Of a DNA stretch of 14,526 bases, positions 13,035-14,526 are shown in pieces. The notes below the pieces were generated by a model. That model was not told where the DNA came from. It saw only the letters and a list, made by a program, of their open reading frames with translations, and searched no databases. The translations under genes were made by a program, and so were the position numbers. Every line of letters begins with the position of its first letter. Position 1 is the first letter of the stretch. Source of the DNA: Patescibacteria group bacterium (lineage in GTDB: Bacteria > Patescibacteriota > WWE3 > UBA101185 > UBA10185); the NCBI GenBank assembly GCA_022710505.1, contig JAKLGS010000014.1, positions 1-14,526 on the forward strand, given 5' to 3'.

Positions 13035-13043
13035 TGATACAAT
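13035..13043 (+). promoter_or_regulatory. Leaderless extended -10 promoter
   Basis: TGA-TACAAT (hexamer 13038-13043) ends 6 bases before ATG 13050; no good -35. Confidence 0.6.
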
Positions 13044-13049
13044 TAAGTT

Positions 13050-13676
13050 ATGGCAGCCCCAATAACTCACATAGCTCTAACAGAAAAAATATTTAACAAT
13101 AAATTTCACAATTACGATAAAAAGGAATTTATAATCGGAACTAGTTTCTCAGATATAAGATACCTAGGGACAATAGATAGAGAGAAAACTCATCTTAGTG
13201 TAAATAACTTAGAAGATATAAACGATAAAAATTCTTTCATTTCAGGAATGAAGTTTCACGCTTTAGTAGATAAAGTCAGAGAAGACTTTTTACTTTCAAG
13301 AAATATCTATTCATTCTGTCCGGAATCTAAATACCTTACTCAATCAATAAAATTTGTTGAGGATAAAATTCTTTACGAGAAAATATCTGACTGGCCTGTT
13401 TACCAAAATTATTTAGACAATATATTACAAGATGAAATTGAATCGGGCGCGGGGGAAGAAACTGTTACTCAATGGCACAATTTACTAAAGAACTATTTTG
13501 CAAACAAACCCAATGAGGAAAGTATTCGTAACTTTGTTGTAAAGATTAACTTACCTGAAAATGTGGCTGAAGAGATAATTAATAACGTGAATGTTATCGA
13601 ACAGATACCTGAAGTTAATTCTTACATTAAAGATTTGTACAACGATTTTGAAGGTTTACTGAACCTAGATAACTAA
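13050..13676 (+). CDS. Zinc-dependent phospholipase C-like protein
   Basis: A 208-residue soluble protein. The N-terminus MAAPITHIALTEKIF, followed by GTSFSDIRYLG, REKTHLS and MKFHALVDKVREDF, places His7, Asp35, His48, His70 and Asp74 in the order expected for the zinc site of the phospholipase C / S1-P1 nuclease-like fold. Small relatives with this pattern are usually annotated as zinc-dependent phospholipase C family or hypothetical. The C-terminal half is helical and charged with no recognisable motif. There is no signal peptide, so an intracellular hydrolase is more likely than a secreted lipase. ATG 13050 sits 6 bases after the -10 box. The gene is followed by pyrH on the same strand, 109 bases away with its own promoter. 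Family assignment is tentative. Confidence 0.65.
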   Translation: MAAPITHIALTEKIFNNKFHNYDKKEFIIGTSFSDIRYLGTIDREKTHLSVNNLEDINDKNSFISGMKFHALVDKVREDFLLSRNIYSFCPESKYLTQSIKFVEDKILYEKISDWPVYQNYLDNILQDEIESGAGEETVTQWHNLLKNYFANKPNEESIRNFVVKINLPENVAEEIINNVNVIEQIPEVNSYIKDLYNDFEGLLNLDN

Positions 13677-13680
13677 TCCC

Positions 13681-13703
13681 CACACCTTCACAAACGCCCT
13701 TTC
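13681..13703 (+). repeat. Decayed copy of the 24-bp intergenic repeat
   Basis: CACACCTTCACAAACGCCC matches the first part of the repeat with changes and has lost the CCACCA end. Confidence 0.45.
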
Positions 13704-13748
13704 AACAATACGTATCAGATTGTAAACTACTACGTTTTTGAATGTATC

Positions 13749-13777
13749 TTTCAACTTAAACATTAAAAAGATATAAT
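13749..13777 (+). promoter_or_regulatory. Leaderless promoter of pyrH
   Basis: TTTCAA (13749-13754), a 17-base spacer, perfect TATAAT (13772-13777), 8 bases before ATG 13786. Confidence 0.7.
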
Positions 13778-13785
13778 AATCAACA

Positions 13786-14499
13786 ATGGCGGAATATAAA
13801 CGCGTATTGTTAAAAATAAGTGGAGAAGTTTTTGGAGGACAGAAAAAAGTTGGTTTGGATTTCAAAGCTATTGGAAAAATTGCATCCAATATCAAAAATC
13901 TCATAGACGAAACAGGCATTCAACTTGCGATTGTTAACGGCGGAGGTAACTTGTTTAGAGGAAGAAATTATCGTGAGGGAACTGTAGACCCAGCTCAAAT
14001 GGATTATATAGGTATGTTGGGAACAATCATGAACGCTTTAGCACTTCAGCAAGAATTAAACGCTCTTGGGGTTCAATCACGAGTAATGTCATCTTTAAGA
14101 CTAGATCAAGCATGTGAACCTTTTATACGTTTAAGAGCTATTCATCACATGGAAAAAGGATATGTACTGATATTAGCCGGAGGAACGGGGAGTCCTTTTT
14201 TCACAACAGACTCGGCTGCCGCACTCAAAGCTGCAGAAATAAACGCAGATATTCTTCTTAAAGGTACAAACGTAGACGGGGTTTATGACTGCGACCCGAA
14301 TCAAAATTCAAATGCAAAAAAGTTCACACACCTCACATTTCAAGATGCTTTAGTGAAAGGTTTAATGGTCATGGATTCTACTGCATTCGCATTATGCCAA
14401 TCTCAAAATATTCCTTTGGTAGTTTTTGATGTCAGAGATTTTAAAAATGTTAAGCGTGTTATCAAAGGTGAAAAAGTAGGTACACTGATTACTCCTTAA
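13786..14499 (+). CDS. pyrH: UMP kinase
   Basis: A 237-residue bacterial-type uridylate kinase of the amino acid kinase family, which phosphorylates UMP to UDP with ATP in the cytoplasm. Diagnostic segments are present in order: KRVLLKISGEVF near the N-terminus (phosphate-binding Lys), IVNGGGNLFRGR (glycine-rich loop), DYIGMLGTIMNALALQ, ILAGGTGSPFFTTDSAA (UMP binding), and KGTNVDGVYDCDP (ATP-side loop). Length is normal for the family. ATG 13786 lies 8 bases after a perfect TATAAT and lacks a Shine-Dalgarno site. pyrH is often followed by frr; the 27 bases left in the window are too few to tell. Confidence 0.97.
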   Translation: MAEYKRVLLKISGEVFGGQKKVGLDFKAIGKIASNIKNLIDETGIQLAIVNGGGNLFRGRNYREGTVDPAQMDYIGMLGTIMNALALQQELNALGVQSRVMSSLRLDQACEPFIRLRAIHHMEKGYVLILAGGTGSPFFTTDSAAALKAAEINADILLKGTNVDGVYDCDPNQNSNAKKFTHLTFQDALVKGLMVMDSTAFALCQSQNIPLVVFDVRDFKNVKRVIKGEKVGTLITP

Positions 14500-14526
14500 C
14501 GAATAATATTCTTTAGAAATTTTGAA

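Noticed and set aside
1..14526. Recoded UGA (as glycine), as in some CPR lineages, because no gene ends in TGA
   Set aside because: All conserved genes are full length with UGA as stop, so in-frame UGA codons are absent; the stop preference is explained by AT-rich composition and a small sample.

Overview
The window reads as a low-G+C chromosome segment from a streamlined bacterium, most likely of the Candidate Phyla Radiation (Patescibacteria). This is inferred from the short compact genes, the AT-rich sequence, a divergent RelA/SpoT protein, small orphan proteins and start codons that lie almost directly on the -10 box. The phylum within that group cannot be fixed from sequence alone. The standard genetic code applies: every gene is intact with UGA read as stop, although all twelve visible stops are TAA or TAG.

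Layout: (1) 1-1440, two tandem paralogous membrane-anchored lysozyme-like proteins, the first cut by the window edge. (2) 1577-2386, a tRNA-Leu(UAG) locus. It has a terminator and promoter, three degenerate tandem copies of the tRNA 5' half, the intact tRNA, and a ~188-bp structured repeat that ends in a second copy of the tRNA 3' end. (3) 2387-4305, divergent M23 peptidase and M20 amidohydrolase genes sharing a promoter region. (4) 4490-9893, a block that looks different: more G+C-rich genes, true Shine-Dalgarno sites and near-consensus promoters. It holds tyrS, a YddG-like DMT transporter, a T-box riboswitch whose specifier reads best as UAC (Tyr), an AstE/AspA-type deacylase, a GCS2-family carboxylate-amine ligase and two tRNA-Tyr genes. 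(5) 10077-11870, a Rel protein with an intact HD hydrolase but an eroded synthetase site. (6) 11967-12153, a second copy of the structured repeat. (7) 12187-14499, an orphan protein with an HExxxxH motif, a divergently transcribed phospholipase C-like protein, and pyrH (UMP kinase).

Three themes tie the window together. First, seven genes outside the tyrosine block have a -10 hexamer 6 to 10 bases before the start codon and no Shine-Dalgarno site, so leaderless mRNAs look like the rule. Second, genes 4490-9893 form a candidate tyrosine-responsive module, probably horizontally acquired: charging (TyrRS), transport (YddG-like), sensing (T-box) and making or breaking amide bonds. Third, tRNA-Leu-derived sequence has spread: 5' halves as a tandem array, 3' ends at both edges of the structured repeat, and a 24-bp motif ending in GGCCCACCA in intergenic regions, including both divergent promoter regions.
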